Part shown: positions 1 to 13,500 of the stretch, piece by piece | Layout: every line of letters begins with the position of its first letter | How positions within the stretch are numbered: the first letter of the stretch is position 1 | From: a virus | DNA: 41,926 nucleotides | Strand: one strand, 5' to 3' | IMG/VR virus record: IMGVR_UViG_3300021960_000166 | Coordinates: 1 to 41,926 of that record | Notes under the pieces: generated by a model | Database searches by the model: none | Told to the model about the DNA's origin: nothing | The model's input: the letters and a program-made list of their open reading frames with translations, nothing else | Made by a program: the position numbers and the translations under genes

Positions 1-3000
1 TGAACACTACTAGCAGTGTTACCTTCTGGGCCCTGTGGCCCTTGTACACCTTGAGTAGCAAAACCACCATCACCAGTTGTACCTTGTGGTCCTTGAGTAC
101 CTTGTCCAGCAGGACCCTGGAAACCTTGAACACCAAACCCGCTTTGGCCGTCTGTACCTTGTGGACCTTGCGATCCTTGTGCGCCAGGCGTACCACTGCC
201 ATTTAAACCTTGTGGACCCTGTGGACCTTGTGGTCCTTGTATACCTTGTACCGAATCGGGTATAGCACCACTAAAACCTTGAACACCCTGTAATCCTTGA
301 GTACCTTGGGGCCCAGGTCCACCACTACCAACAAAACCTTGAAATCCTCGGCCGCCCTGTGGTCCTTGCGTACCTTGCACCGTCCCGGATACCGCGCCTT
401 CTGCTCCTTGTACACCCTGATAGCCTTGGAAACCCTGAAGTCCTTGTGTACCTGCGCCTGAAATCCCACCAAAACCTTGCGGCCCTTGTGTACCTTGACC
501 TGCCGGGCCCTGTATACCAGTAAACCCTTGAATACCTTTTGGCCCCTGCGCGCCAAGATCACCTTGGAAACCCCTATAACCTTGAAGACCTTGTGATCCT
601 GTTCCAACACCATCCTGGCCAGCATCACCTTGTGTACCCTGTACACCCTGTACACCTTGCGGCCCGGTTTCACCGGTGGTGCCTTGGGCACCAGTAGCAC
701 CTACACCAGCAATTCCTTGAGCACCGTCAGCACCTCGCGTGCCTTGGGAGCCTTGGTTGCCGTCACCACCAGGGCCTTGAAAACCGGTTGCTCCTTGAAA
801 ACCATCCTGGCCAGCCACACCCTGAAGACCTTGAGTACCTTGATCACCACCGCCCGAGGATCCCGAAATACCTTGTATTCCTTGTAGACCTTGTAGACCT
901 TGTACACCCTGAATACCCTGTGGCCCTGTAAGCCCCGTGGGCCCCAAAGGACCAATCGCACCTTGGAAACCATCACCACCCGTTGGTCCAGCTGGACCAA
1001 CATCACCCGTCCTTGCGAATGTAACTGTAATGTCTTCACTGTTCGGGAACGTATTACCAGAAAGGTTTCCACTTACGTAAGCTACATTAATAGCAAATAC
1101 AGTCCCGTTTTCTGTAAGACCTGATATGGTGTAAAGTAAGAACTGGCTAATATCAGCCTTAGACGTTACTTTAACATGACCTTTTATTGGGCTTGTGGAA
1201 TCATCGACAGTTCTTAAATAAGTTTCTAAATTAACGCTAAAGTCATCTCTTTCATGAATGTACAAGATGTTTGCGCTAGAAGCAGTGGCGTTATTAACAC
1301 TTAAGTTACCTTGAGCAAATGGACTTAACGCTCCAGTTGTCGTGTTGAATGTATAATCAAACGTTACACCACCAAAAGAACCGGTTTGTCCTTCTGGGCC
1401 TTGAAAACCGTCAGTACCTTGAGGACCCTGTGGTCCTTGTGGCCCTTGAACGCCCGCACCAGTTGCTCCTTGAATACCATCAGCACCATCAGTACCTTGA
1501 GGACCCTGTGGTCCTTGTGGCCCTTGAACGCCGGTACCGGTTGCTCCTTGAATACCATCATCGCCTGTTGTTCCTTGTGGACCTTGTAGCCCTTGAGCGC
1601 CTGCACCGGTTGCTCCTTGGATACCTTGAATACCCTGAGGTCCCTGAGGTCCTTGAATACCCGCACTACCAACCGGCCCAGGAAGAAGAAATTCTACCAA
1701 AAGTGGTAAGTTGTTGAGTTGCGCATATATTTCCGCGCTGGTGTTTGTAGAATCAATATGTGTTACATCAAACCAACCCCAATCTGTTCCAGTTCCCGAT
1801 GTCGACCAAGTGAAATCCGAAACCGAGTAAAGATCGAAATAATCGTTAGTGCCCTTCGGCATAAGCTTAATGTGAACTTCCGAAAGAGTATCGAGATAAT
1901 TAAACAAAGCATCTAAATTATCACCGTTGACCGGTTGATCATCAATCGTAATCGTAGTAATGGAAGCGGGATTTACTCCATTCGTTTTAACATTATTAGA
2001 GCCAGGATCTGTTTCAGGCGTATTATCGGTATTAAGATTGTATTCGTACGTTAATCCAGTGTAGGTTGTAAAGCCCTGAACACCTTGAACACCTTGTGGA
2101 CCTTGCGATCCTTGAGCGCCAGCTCCTTCAGGTCCTTGGATACCCAAATTACCCTGTACACCTTGTGTACCTTGAATACCTATATCACCGTTTCTAATGA
2201 ATGAAATAGATACGAGTGTTCCATCAGTAAACGATGTTACACCTAAGAGCCATGTAAGATCTAATGACCACCAACCAGTGATACCACCACCGTTGTCTGT
2301 AGCGCCATTAATTTTGAAAGTTGCTGTATTGTTAAGGTTCGCACGATCAGTTATTTTAAAATAACCTTTAATAGGTCCAGCAACACTTTGTAGTTCTGCA
2401 CCGATGGCATCCATAACGTTGACGCCAAGAGCTTCAGCATCATCAATATACATGTCAATTCCGGGCAAACTTAAATTAGCAGTTTGGAATTTTAAAACAC
2501 CTTGCCCAGGATCTGATGCTGTAGTATTACTTGAGAATTCGTAATTATAAGACAAACCACCAAAGTCACCGGCTATACCACCCGGTCCCTGTATACCAAT
2601 AAACCCTTGAACACCTTGATCACCTATATCACCTTTAAACCCTTGAAAACCTGTAGTACCTTGTGCACCTTGATCCCCAATTGTTCCTTGTGTTCCTTGC
2701 GGACCTTGAAGGCCCTGAGTTCCTTGTGGGCCCTGAAGACCTTGAGTTCCTTGTGGGCCCTGAAGACCTTGAGTTCCTTGCGGACCTTGAAAACCAGTCG
2801 TGCCTTGCGGCCCCTGCGCACCTATACCACCAGTAAGACCAGGCAATGAAAAATTTAATTCCATTAGTTGGCCAAAGGATCCAATAAAAGTTGACCAATC
2901 TGCAACACCGCTTACGTATGTACAATCGAGTTGCCAATAACCTGCTTGATCTGTAAGTGCTGTGACTTCAGCCCAAGTATATTGCATATCACTTGCGGCA

Positions 3001-4067
3001 TCATTACGCTGTCTAATTAATAAAAAGGCCTTAGGTGTGGCGAGCCTACCAGCAACGTCAGCAAAGAAACTATCGACAGTTGCTACTCCAGATTGATCTG
3101 GGGCGCTTAAATCGTCAATATAAATTTGGAAAGTACCAGCAACTTGTAGGTCATTTGCGCTAGTAACAAAATATGTATTACCTGGATCTGTCGTGTTTCC
3201 GTTATTTGCATAGTCATAATTGTAAAGAAGTGTTAAACCTCCAGTAAGACCTTCTTCACCAACGGGACCTTGGAGACCTTGAGTTCCTTGCGGGCCCTGA
3301 AGACCTTGCGTTCCTTGGGGACCTTGAAGGCCTTGAGTTCCTTGTGACCCTTGCGGACCTTGAAACCCTATATTACCTTGAATACCTTGAGAAGCTTGTG
3401 GACCTTGTAATCCTTGTAGACCCTGCGTTCCTTGATCACCTTGTATACCAAAATCACCTTGTACGCCTTGATAACCTTGAGGTCCACGTCTTCCTTGAAT
3501 ACCTTGGAAACCACGCTCACCTTTTGGGCCCTGAGCGCCTTGAATACCGCGCTCACCTTGGAAACCTCGCAATCCACGATACCCTTGTACACCTTTATCG
3601 CCTTCTGGTCCCTGCAGACCTTGTGGTCCTTGAACACCTTGGAAACCTTGAACACCTCTAAAAGAACCAATGTTTACCCAATTAGCTCCATCATAAATCC
3701 AAAGCTCATCATCAGCATCATCAATAACGCCTTCACCAACGTTAGCTGATGGAAACGCTGTATTAAGAGTTGCTTGAGGATCGCCACCAGCATCAACGTC
3801 GGGTACTGAACCAATGATTGTGAAACCAGGGCCATAATCGCCCTGTAAACCTTGAGTGCCCTGTGGACCTTGAAAACCCGTTGTTCCTTGAGGACCTGTA
3901 CCTAAAGGAAGCCACGAACTACCATTTGAATATCTAAGCTCGCCGTTATCAGCATATACAATTGCGCCCTCGAATGGAGCAGGATCTAATTGTATAGGGA
4001 ACTGTTGTGGAATTCCCTGGCCTAACGTTTTCGATAGGCCTGTGATCGTTCTAAACGAGCTGGGCAT
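1..4067 (-). CDS. Collagen-like phage fibre protein (partial, C-terminus outside window)
   Basis: The frame stays open from the ATG at 4067 to the left edge, at least 1355 codons, with no stop in the window. AGGAAAG precedes the start. Gly-X-Y collagen stretches rich in Gln and Pro (GPQGTQGLQ type) alternate with non-collagen modules. Approximate residues: 1-52 N-terminal tip; 79-136 a small module ending in [12 protein letters not shown]; 137-275 collagen; 277-410 module; 411-500 collagen; 501-626 module; 627-664 short collagen; 667-793 module; 794-898 collagen; 899-1017 module; 1018-1355 collagen. The four larger modules share a pattern: an aromatic/DPG start, then IYIDD or a similar turn, then a strand-rich half. 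They look like one domain duplicated and diverged. Known phage collagen repeats form trimeric rods. I infer a trimeric tail or whisker-like fibre. The gene is visibly richer in G and C than its neighbours, as expected from its Gly and Pro codons. Confidence 0.85.
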   Translation of the reverse strand, partial: MPSSFRTITGLSKTLGQGIPQQFPIQLDPAPFEGAIVYADNGELRYSNGSSWLPLGTGPQGTTGFQGPQGTQGLQGDYGPGFTIIGSVPDVDAGGDPQATLNTAFPSANVGEGVIDDADDELWIYDGANWVNIGSFRGVQGFQGVQGPQGLQGPEGDKGVQGYRGLRGFQGERGIQGAQGPKGERGFQGIQGRRGPQGYQGVQGDFGIQGDQGTQGLQGLQGPQASQGIQGNIGFQGPQGSQGTQGLQGPQGTQGLQGPQGTQGLQGPVGEEGLTGGLTLLYNYDYANNGNTTDPGNTYFVTSANDLQVAGTFQIYIDDLSAPDQSGVATVDSFFADVAGRLATPKAFLLIRQRNDAASDMQYTWAEVTALTDQAGYWQLDCTYVSGVADWSTFIGSFGQLMELNFSLPGLTGGIGAQGPQGTTGFQGPQGTQGLQGPQGTQGLQGPQGTQGLQGPQGTQGTIGDQGAQGTTGFQGFKGDIGDQGVQGFIGIQGPGGIAGDFGGLSYNYEFSSNTTASDPGQGVLKFQTANLSLPGIDMYIDDAEALGVNVMDAIGAELQSVAGPIKGYFKITDRANLNNTATFKINGATDNGGGITGWWSLDLTWLLGVTSFTDGTLVSISFIRNGDIGIQGTQGVQGNLGIQGPEGAGAQGSQGPQGVQGVQGFTTYTGLTYEYNLNTDNTPETDPGSNNVKTNGVNPASITTITIDDQPVNGDNLDALFNYLDTLSEVHIKLMPKGTNDYFDLYSVSDFTWSTSGTGTDWGWFDVTHIDSTNTSAEIYAQLNNLPLLVEFLLPGPVGSAGIQGPQGPQGIQGIQGATGAGAQGLQGPQGTTGDDGIQGATGTGVQGPQGPQGPQGTDGADGIQGATGAGVQGPQGPQGPQGTDGFQGPEGQTGSFGGVTFDYTFNTTTGALSPFAQGNLSVNNATASSANILYIHERDDFSVNLETYLRTVDDSTSPIKGHVKVTSKADISQFLLYTISGLTENGTVFAINVAYVSGNLSGNTFPNSEDITVTFARTGDVGPAGPTGGDGFQGAIGPLGPTGLTGPQGIQGVQGLQGLQGIQGISGSSGGGDQGTQGLQGVAGQDGFQGATGFQGPGGDGNQGSQGTRGADGAQGIAGVGATGAQGTTGETGPQGVQGVQGTQGDAGQDGVGTGSQGLQGYRGFQGDLGAQGPKGIQGFTGIQGPAGQGTQGPQGFGGISGAGTQGLQGFQGYQGVQGAEGAVSGTVQGTQGPQGGRGFQGFVGSGGPGPQGTQGLQGVQGFSGAIPDSVQGIQGPQGPQGPQGLNGSGTPGAQGSQGPQGTDGQSGFGVQGFQGPAGQGTQGPQGTTGDGGFATQGVQGPQGPEGNTASSV
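1411..1566 (-). repeat. Two near-identical 78-bp tandem units in the collagen gene
   Basis: Units 1411-1488 and 1489-1566 each encode 26 residues of Gly-X-Y sequence. They differ at only a few positions, mostly around 1453-1461 and its counterpart in the second copy. Because the length is a multiple of three, gain or loss of a unit keeps the frame. Confidence 0.8.
2717..2788 (-). repeat. 27-bp tandem repeat in the collagen gene
   Basis: Two identical 27-bp units (2717-2743 and 2744-2770) are followed by a diverging third. Each encodes the nine-residue unit GPQGTQGLQ, three collagen triplets. A looser version of the same unit recurs near 3270-3350. Exact copies beside diverged ones suggest recent slippage or recombination. 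Confidence 0.8.
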
Positions 4068-4081
4068 TATGCTTTCCTAAA

Positions 4082-4504
4082 TTAAACGACGTCATCTTCT
4101 TCTGATTGGCCAAGTGTAAACGATAACGTCGAATGAATTGCGTTATTCGCACTACATCTAGCCTCAAGCCAATCCCCAGTTTTTAAAAATTGTCCGTTCA
4201 ATGGAATGGGAATTGTTTCATAGCCTGGCACGGGCATGTTTTTTATAAGAGAAAAATATCTATTTTCTATAAACCTATACACTTCAACATCAACGCTCAC
4301 CGTGTTTGCTGTTACATTACAAACTATAAGAGGTGAAATAATTTCACCAACGCCCGGTTCAACAACTGTCGAACCACCAAATACGAGTTCAGGAACTTCA
4401 TATTCCGGAACTTCGAAAATAACTTGCCCTTGCGTGTCTAATTCAAGATTGACCGCGACCGGTTTGGCGTCTGGGGCCTGTGATGTGACTACTCTTATAA
4501 CCAT
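4082..4504 (-). CDS. Small conserved virion-associated protein (140 aa), function unknown
   Basis: I recognise this as a type of small protein often found beside fibre genes in marine T4-like phages, but know no defined function. It has no signal peptide or membrane segment. The body is strand-rich. Residues about 95-115 carry IPLNGQFLKTGDWLEARCS, which reads like a compact beta domain, and the C-terminus is very acidic (SEEDDVV). It starts 15 bases after the giant fibre gene ends and stops 14 bases before the collagen gene starts, so it is probably co-transcribed with both. AAGGAAT lies upstream of the ATG. The position between two long fibres suggests a tip, connector or attachment protein, but that is inference. 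Confidence 0.6.
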   Translation of the reverse strand: MVIRVVTSQAPDAKPVAVNLELDTQGQVIFEVPEYEVPELVFGGSTVVEPGVGEIISPLIVCNVTANTVSVDVEVYRFIENRYFSLIKNMPVPGYETIPIPLNGQFLKTGDWLEARCSANNAIHSTLSFTLGQSEEDDVV

Positions 4505-4519
4505 GTCTTTATTTATTCC

Positions 4520-7500
4520 TTAGACGAAAGCTCTACTCTGAGAAGCACGTCTTGCAAGTTTACGTACGGAAGATGTAAATGGCCGTCCTTCAATTCGGCC
4601 TGTTCTACCATTAATTCTTAATCCTCGTGCAAAATACTGGTTGTTCAATTCGTCTGAACCGGACCATCTAATTCTTCCACCTTCTTCATACAATACAGAA
4701 GCTAAAGCTGAAATTGCAGTACCCAAGTTTCTAAAATTCAAAGGAAGCGCGTTTCTATTAACACCTGCTGATGCACCGTTAAACTGGTGAGCAATTGATT
4801 CTACAAGAGCACCGAATACGAGTGTCTGTGGCTTCAATACATTATCAATCAAACAATCATTGATTAAGCCTGTTAACATAGCGCTTACATCTGAATTTGG
4901 TGAGTAGTTTGAAATAATAAAGTCACGAATTCTTTCCCAACATCCCACAAACGCTTCAAGTAATTCTGTATTATTTGGACCGACATTAACCCAAGCAACA
5001 CCGTTCCAGTAATATATATCTCCAGCCCAGTCACTAGTTAAGAAATTTGATGCTACAATATAAGCATCTCTGTATTTTCTAGGCTGCAGAGTGCTTCCAT
5101 CGGGTAATGCTCCAACTACGTCTATAGAACCTTTGTATACTAATCCAATATCTGCTACAGAAGTTGGAGGATTAAATACAGGGAATACAATATTTGCGTT
5201 ATAATCAAAGAGTGATGCAGTGAATGTTCTTACAGCATTTTGACCACCTTGATCACCTAATGCGTAGTTTTCATAATTAAAGTCGTTTTGTATTGCTTGT
5301 AGTAAGTTATACGTATCTCTTCTCGTTAATGGTATATCAACAAACCCGTATGTAGCTCCAACAAATCTTACTACATCAAAAGCAAGATCTGTTTTAAAAA
5401 CGCTAAGCGTTTGTCGAGCATCGATGTAAATTTTATCTATCCAACTAGTATCAGGCTGTTGCTTAAGAGGAAGTTTTTTAACATCATTAAAATATAATAC
5501 TTCGTAAAGATTTTGTCCAAACCTTCTAACTTTATTACCTTCAATGTTTGTTGCAATTTCGCCTTTAACCACTTGACCAGGATAAGTACCTTTAACGATT
5601 TGTTCGCAAATTAAACCAAGTTGTCGATAAGCCTGCCCAGTAGGTTCTCTTTGATCTTCTGGAATTCTAAAAGTGTCGTTCCAATAATAAAAGTCTGTGT
5701 TCCAGCGTGTAGCTAAGTTACCGCCATAATTGAGGTCGTAACTAAACGCGTCTAAGATATAGAATGTGTCTCTTCTACACTTATCTCTATTATAGTCAAG
5801 AACAGTAAACTCCGATGCAATCCAGTCAATTAAATCCTGAGAAAGTTCTGGAGTCTTTTCTACCATTAAGTCAGCAGCTTGTTTAGTTGTTGCATCTACC
5901 CAAGAGAAATCAGGTTGTACGAGTTCTGGAATTGTGTTAACATCATCATTCCTAATCGTGTCTTCAATTATTTGAACAAGGTTTTGAACTCGCGCACCTT
6001 CAGTAGAATTAGAAGGTGTATTAGTAAAGTCTTGTAATGTTGTAGTATAAGCGTTAGTCTGAGTATCAACGCCTTGAACAATATCTCTTACTAATTCACC
6101 TAGATATTCATAAGCATCTGCTGTTTGTCTTCTTGTTCCAAGTGACAATACACTTAATGCATTTTCAAAGTAAATTTGCGCATTAATTCGTGTTGCATGG
6201 TTTCCGCCGTACTGAATATCATGTGATAATCCGTTTACAATAAACTGAACATCTCTACGACATCTTAATTCATCGTAACCTAATCCGTTTAAGTTTTCCG
6301 CAATATAAGTAACGATTCCATTAGTTAAAGTTATAGATGCATCTTCAATTGCTTCTTTGTCTATTACATATTGTGGTGCTTGCCAAGAAGTATCCGGATC
6401 TATTCTTTCTGGGAGTCTAGCAGAAGTACTTTCATATGCTTGGTCTGCAATCATTCGAGCAAGTCCCTTAGCTTCTAAAGCAATGTTTGGGTTACCACCA
6501 ACGAATGATGTATCTTGCTTAGTAGTATTGAGAACGTGAGCACTAACTTCTTGTCTTTGTACAACTTTTTCAAGCATATCACCTAAGTAAGTCCATGCTG
6601 CTTGAGTAGGCTCTCTTTGCGTTGTTGGCAATACATTGATTGCATTTTCAAAGTAAACTTGAGCGTTAATGTAAGTAGCAGCATTACCTGCATATTGAAT
6701 ATCGTGTGAAATACCATCAAGTATATAACCCGTATCTCTTTCACACTTAGCCTGATCATAGCCCAAACCATTAAACTCTTCTTGAATAAAGCTAATAACT
6801 TTTGCTTGAAGTTCTGGCTTAATTGCGTCAATTTCAGCAACCGCATCAATATATTCTTGATCATAAGGTGTTTGTGTTGGCTCATCAGCAGCCGGTAAAG
6901 AATCTAAATTTCCGGCTGTAATAGCATTAGCAACAATTTGGAATAAATCTTCAACAAGCGCACCTGCAGCAGGTCCACTAGTTATACCAAACACTTGTGA
7001 TTCAGGATTACCAGTTGTAGGTGTTACTGCAATATCCTGAGCAATTAAGCTTGCAACCGAAGCAATGTGATTGAATGCATCAGCCGTTGCCGGTCTTTGA
7101 CCAACTGGCAACACACTTGTTGCATTTTCAAAATAGATTTGCGCGTTATTAATAGAAGCAGTATTTGAATCGTGTTGTATATCCCAAGTCACAGAGTCGA
7201 TTAAGTAACCAAGATCTCTTTCGCACTTAGCAACATTATATCCTAAACTTCTAGGATAAGTTTCATTAGCAAAAGTAATAGAATCTGTTATAACAGTTGC
7301 TTGATTAGAAAGAATTTCATCCCATTCGACAATTGACAATCCTGTTGTAGTTGGTTCAACTGCCGCCGGTATTGAGTCTGTATTTCCAGCAACAAGTGCA
7401 TCTATTACAATATCGATAGAATCTTCAACTCTTGTTTGTTCTACTCCCGTTACAACGTATGCGGTTGCAAGAGATTTTAATTCTGTGTAAGCCGCAATAG

Positions 7501-10500
7501 ATGCAGCAACCTCGGCAGCATCTCCAAGCTGACTTACTGTTCCGTCAAAATACGCAATAGCAGCCAACCTACTTGCCGTGTTACCACCGTACTTAGTATC
7601 ATAAGCTGCTGCGTCAATTACAAATCCTGCATCTCTTTCACACTTAGCAACATCATAAGTTGGGAAATTGGTATTAACCCAAGCAACTACATCAGAGATG
7701 ACTGAAGCTTGATTATTAGACATTTCATCAAACTCAGTAGTATCTAAACCAGATGTATCAATTTCTATTTCTACAGGGATGCCAGCAGTAGAACCAGCTG
7801 TGATTGCATCAATAGTAATATCGAGCAAAGCTTCAATATCTGTTTGAATTTGTGCAGCAACAATACTAGTATAAGCACCTATGAAGGTTTTCAATTGACC
7901 GTAGACGTCTGCAGTCGCGGTCTGTTCTTGACTAGAACCTAGGAGAATATTAGTTCCTTCGAAATATGAATCTGCTACAAGCCTACTTGCTGTGTTACCG
8001 CCGTATAAAACATCATGACACAATCCATCAATGACAAACCTAGTATCTCTTTCACACTTAGCTTGATCATAAACTAATGCAGGATAAGTCGCAGCAACAT
8101 ATTCTATTACTTGTTCAACTATATTTTCTTTTGCACCTTGCAACAAACCTACTGTTTGTTGCCTATCATCTGTTTGATAAGTTGCACCAGGTGTTGCTGG
8201 GAATGTTGGGAATTGAATAGACGTTACCGTACCATCAACACACTGAGTAACAGTTCTAAAGAGATCAAATATTTCACCAACACTTTGAACACCAGGTAGT
8301 TGAGTTATTAAGTCTCTAGTGTAATTAATCGCAGCAAGTGTTGCTTCAACCTGTTCATTATCTGGATAACCACTAGTAGGTCTAAGGTATGCGTTACCTG
8401 CGGTAATTGTATTATAATCACCACCTAAAATAAGATCCCTACGTACAGCGTCAATAATGTAACCCATGTCTCGTGTACATTTGGCGTTATCATAATAAAT
8501 TTCTGGACGATTAGCTTGAATCCAAGTCGTAAGATCGCTGAGTATTGTAGATCTGTTATTAACGAGGGCTGTAGCTGCAGCTATTCTATCTGCTGTTTCG
8601 TAAGTTGATCCAGCCGTATTATTAAACACAGAAGGTATAATGCTAGTAGTACTTCCATCTAAAACGTCGGTGATAGTATTAAAGAGTACATCAACTGTCG
8701 CATCACTTGTTATATTAGGTAAAGCTTTAATTTGTTCTCTTGCAAAGTTAATAACTGCAAGCTCAGCTTCTCGGCCAAGAGCACTATCAACATAAGAAGC
8801 TCTTAAGAATGCATTAGCAGCTGTTGCTGTATGATGATTACTATTAATAACTAGGTCTCTTCTTACTGCATCAATTACATAGTTAAGATCTCTTTCACAA
8901 ACTTCATTTGAGTAATTAATTGCCAAGAATTCTTGAACAATGTAATCTTGATAAGTTGACTTAGTAGCAACGATAAGATCACTAGCAGATTGATAATCTG
9001 CAGCAACCCAAGATTGATCTGGCTCAATAGCCGCCGGAATATTATCTGGAGTTTCAGCAGCAACAGCGTTAGCGATTGCAGTTGCTAATTCTAAAACAGT
9101 AGCTGCTTCAGTAGCGGTTGCAGGTGTTCCTGAAGTGTCCTGAGTCAATATTACGCCGGTTGAAGGGGTTATTAAAGTCTCAGTAACAATGTCACTCATA
9201 ATAGATGCTAAGCGTTCATAAGCACTATTTGTTTCAGATCTCTGAAGAATCGGTAATACATTGGTTTCTTCATTATTAAAATACATAAGAGCCGTTGAAC
9301 GAGTGCCTCTATTTGTTCCGTATTGAACGTCATGCGATATAGCGTCTACAATAAAACCGACATCTCTTTCACACTTAGCTACATCATACACCGGATAATT
9401 TGTGTTAATGTATGTTGGTGTATTAGTAGCAATCGTTGATTGGTTAGCAAGAATATCGTCGTGCTCTGTAGTAGTTAAACCTGCAAGTGTTGGTTCAACC
9501 ACTGCGGGTAATCCTGCTACAGTTCCAGCATCAATAACGTTTATAATAATATCAATAAGATCATTGACGTTATCTTGCTCAGTTTGTGTAGTAACATACC
9601 CGTTGATTAAGCTCTTCAAATTAGTGTAAGCATAAATTGTTGGAATAACTTCTTCTGCACCTAATTGAGATACTGTGCCGGCAAAATAAGCATCCGCTGC
9701 TCTAATCGTAGCAGAGTTACCACCATACTTAACGTCATGTGAAATTGCATCAATAATATAACCAACATCTCTCTGACATTTGGCTTGATCGTATTCAAGT
9801 TCTGGGTAGAATGTTGCGATTCCTGCAATCACGTCACTAACGATTACAGATCTATTTGTTCTAATGGCTGTTACTGCAGCTATCCTAGTTGCATCTTGAT
9901 AAGTTGCTCCAGATGTTGTTGGATAAGAAGGAACTGTATATGTAGTAACTGTTCCATTCAAAACATCGATTACCCTTTGGAAAAGAGTATCAATAAGAGC
10001 ATCTTGAGTAACATTTGCAAGAGCTTTAACTTGGTCCCTTGCGTATTCTACACCCGCAATCGTATACACACTTTGATCACTGAGTACGTATGCAGAATTA
10101 GATCTCAAATACGCGTCACCAGCTGTAATAGTATTATGATTAGTGCCAAGAATTAAATCTCTTCTTACTGCGTCGATAATGTAACCAATATCTCTTTCAC
10201 ACTTAACTGCATCATATTCTGGTAAGTTTTCTGCAATCCAAGCAGTAATTTCTTGAATGATAAATGCTCTGTTTGCTTGAAGTTGCTGGCGAGCATATAG
10301 TCTTTCGGTAACAAGTCCTGGGTCTGTAAAGACGAGAGGATCGGCGTTACCTGAGCCATTATCAATGATATCAATGATTTCATCAAAGGCTGCATCTGTT
10401 CTAATAGCAGCAGTAGCATTAATGTCGTTTGCTACTTCTTCTTTTAATCTTGAGAAAGATGCAATCGTTTGTACTTTTTCGTTTGCAAGAGTTTGTGCAG

Positions 10501-13500
10501 CTGCACCATTTACATATGCTTGACCGGCGTATACTGAAGCAAAATTAGATCCGGTTAACAAATCTATTTGAACCGCGTCTAAAATTAAACCAACATCTCT
10601 TCTGCACTTAGCGTCATCGTATGTGAAATAATTATCCTGCAAATATGCAGTCATTTCTTTCTTTAAGAATTCAACGTTGTCTTGAAGGTTGCTTGCTGCA
10701 AACAATCTATTGTTTGCAAGGCCTTGTGTACCAAAGCTAATCACGTCAGCAGAGGCTTGACCGTTTTTCATAATATCAATGATTTCGTCGAAACCCGCAT
10801 TAAATCTTGCTTGGGCATTAACTGAAGTAATTTGCGCTGCTGCTTGAGTCTTAACATACTCGAGGGCTGCAATTGTTTCAGACAATTGAAAATCTACAAC
10901 TTTATCTGTTCCAAGTGTGCCGGAACGATATGATAAACCGTTGAATACTGAATTAAAGTTAGACCCAGTAAGAACGTCTCTTTTAACAGCGTCGAGCAAA
11001 TAACCAACATCTCTTGAACACTTAGCATCATCATAAACAAAGTATTTGTCGTTGATGAAATTAATAACTTCATTTGTTAAGAATTCTTTATTGGCTTGAA
11101 TTGCTTGTCTAGCTACAGTTCTATTAGGATCAAAGTTAGGTTCAATGATACTAGGAATATTATCTGGTGATCCAATTCCAATATTATCGACAATAATTGT
11201 AATAAGATCAGAAACAATTGCGCCAGTTGCAGCGTTTGCTGGGGTTCCAGTAGTGTCTTGTGTTATAAGATTACCAGCAGTTGGTGTAACAGAAATTTCT
11301 TGTACAATATCACTCGCAACACTTGCTAAATGTGTAAACGCAGCCTGTGTTGGAGCTCTTTGTTCAGGAGGAAGAATATTGAACTTTTCAATGATAGGTG
11401 TGCTATCAGCAATATCAAAAGAAGATCTTGCTTCAAAATAATATAAAGCAGCTTCAATAGAAGATTCATTACCACCGTATTCGACATCTTTACATATTGC
11501 GTCAACTATAAGACCAATGTCTCTTTTACACTTAGATTCGTTATAAGCAAGACCGTTTTGATCTCTTTGTAAATACTCAATAACGTCATCTTGAAGACGT
11601 AAAGTCTGGCCAAAAATATCTCTTACTGCATTTTCAAAACCAGCTTCTGTTGTTGGTTCTACATAAGCCGGGAACTCGAATCTTTCACTTTCGATAGCAT
11701 CACTTACGATTCTAATTAATGATCGTACTTTTCCTGAAACTGTAATACCAGCGTCTGACGTAAGTGTTTGAGATTGTGCGTTACCCTCGCTAGGAACAAC
11801 ACTGTTATTTCGAACAATCTCTCCAGCAACGTAGGCCAAATGCTTAAACGCTTCTGAAGTTGGAACTCTTTGATCTTCTGGTAAAATTGCTACAGCGTTA
11901 TCAAAATAAAGTCTAGCATTATTAATTGACGCTGCATTAGAACCATTGTAAATATCCCAAGAGGCTGAGTCTACAATATATCCAACATCTCTTTCGCATT
12001 TAGCTTGATCATAAACTAGATTAGGATGGTTGATAGCTAACCAAGCGGTAATTTCAGCCTGTAAAAATGTTTTGTTTGCCTGAAGTGTAGCTTGAGCTTG
12101 CCCTTCGTTAGCGCTAACTGATGCAGTGCCGAATGTAATAGGATCGGCGTTACCTGTGCCGTTATTAAGAATATCAATAATTTCATCAAACGCGGCGTTA
12201 GATCTTGTTAAAGAAGCACCTGATAATTCTTGAGCAATTTGAAGCTTGACATAAGTAATTGCTGCTACAGTTTCTGTAAGCTGTTCATTAATCACGACTT
12301 CTGTTGAAGCGTTACCTGATCGATACGCTAATCCAGCAAAAACCGAATTATAGTTAGATCCAGTTGCAACATCTCTACGAACCGCATCTAAAATAAGACC
12401 AGTATCTCGAGAACACTTATCGCCATCGAATGTAAAGTAATTGGCGTCAAGATAAGCAATTACTTCTTCTTGCAAGAAACTTCTATTTGCTTGTAATTGC
12501 TCTCTTGCATATTGTCCATTAGAGTTATAACTTCTAGAAGAAACAGATTGTTCAAGCGCGCTTACAAAAGTATGAACTCCACCAGCACCTACACCTACAT
12601 TACAAGTAATTGATGTTGCAGTATTTGCTGTTACGACAACTGGTACTAAGTAGTTTCCATCACCAATTCTAGGATAAGAATGCTCCGTTGCATCTCCGTC
12701 TTGCGAACAAGTAAACGTTAATCCGTATGGAAGAATTTCAATATATTCTCCAACAGCAACGCTGTGATTACCGAGAGTAATAACTGCCTGGCCATTTGTA
12801 GGATTATAAGTTGCAAAGGTTGGTGTATACCTTGCTCTATAAGAAGCTGGATCAGACCATGTAATCGTATCTGCGTTTCCTAATCCATTATCAAGAATAT
12901 CGATAATTTCATTAAACGCTGTATTAGCTCTATCTTTTGAAGTATCAGAAACTAGAGCAAGAACATTAGACTTAAGATCACTGAACGCAGATGATGTTTC
13001 AACTTTTTGATCATTAATTACTTTAGAAGCAATGCCCGTATAATAAGTTTTTCCAGCCTGAACAGAGTTATAGTTAGTTCCTAATATAAGATCTCTTTGA
13101 ACAGCAGGTAAAATATATTCGCTGGTGTCTCTCTTACATTTGTTTTGATCATAAACATAATAGTTATTATTGATCCAACCAACTAAATTATCTTCAATAT
13201 AACCACGATTTGACTGAAGTTGTTTACGAGCGTTTCTTCTCGATACGTCAATAGCAGGGTTATCACTAAAAGTAATTTCCTCGCCGACGATTGAAATTGA
13301 ATTTTCTTGAGCACTTACAAACGTATGAACACCAGTATAACCGTTTGCATTACCAACGTTAACTGTAATAGTTGTTCCAGTTACAGCTTCAATATAAACT
13401 GGCTTATTATAAATTGGATCTGTTACTCGAGGATGAGAAATTTGTACAACATTATTATCGCTCAAACAAGTGAATGTAATGCTATTTGGAGCAATTAAAA

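Noticed and set aside
203-1072. Several open frames on both strands in the collagen region that translate as Val/Lys- or Leu/Thr-rich repeats
   Set aside because: They are off-frame shadows of the Gly-X-Y codon repeat. The frame open from 4067 to the edge explains all of them.
4511-4518. AATAAATA on the - strand before the 140-aa gene as a late promoter
   Set aside because: Only six bases separate it from the ATG, so transcription would start at or inside the codon. It is more likely part of the ribosome binding region.
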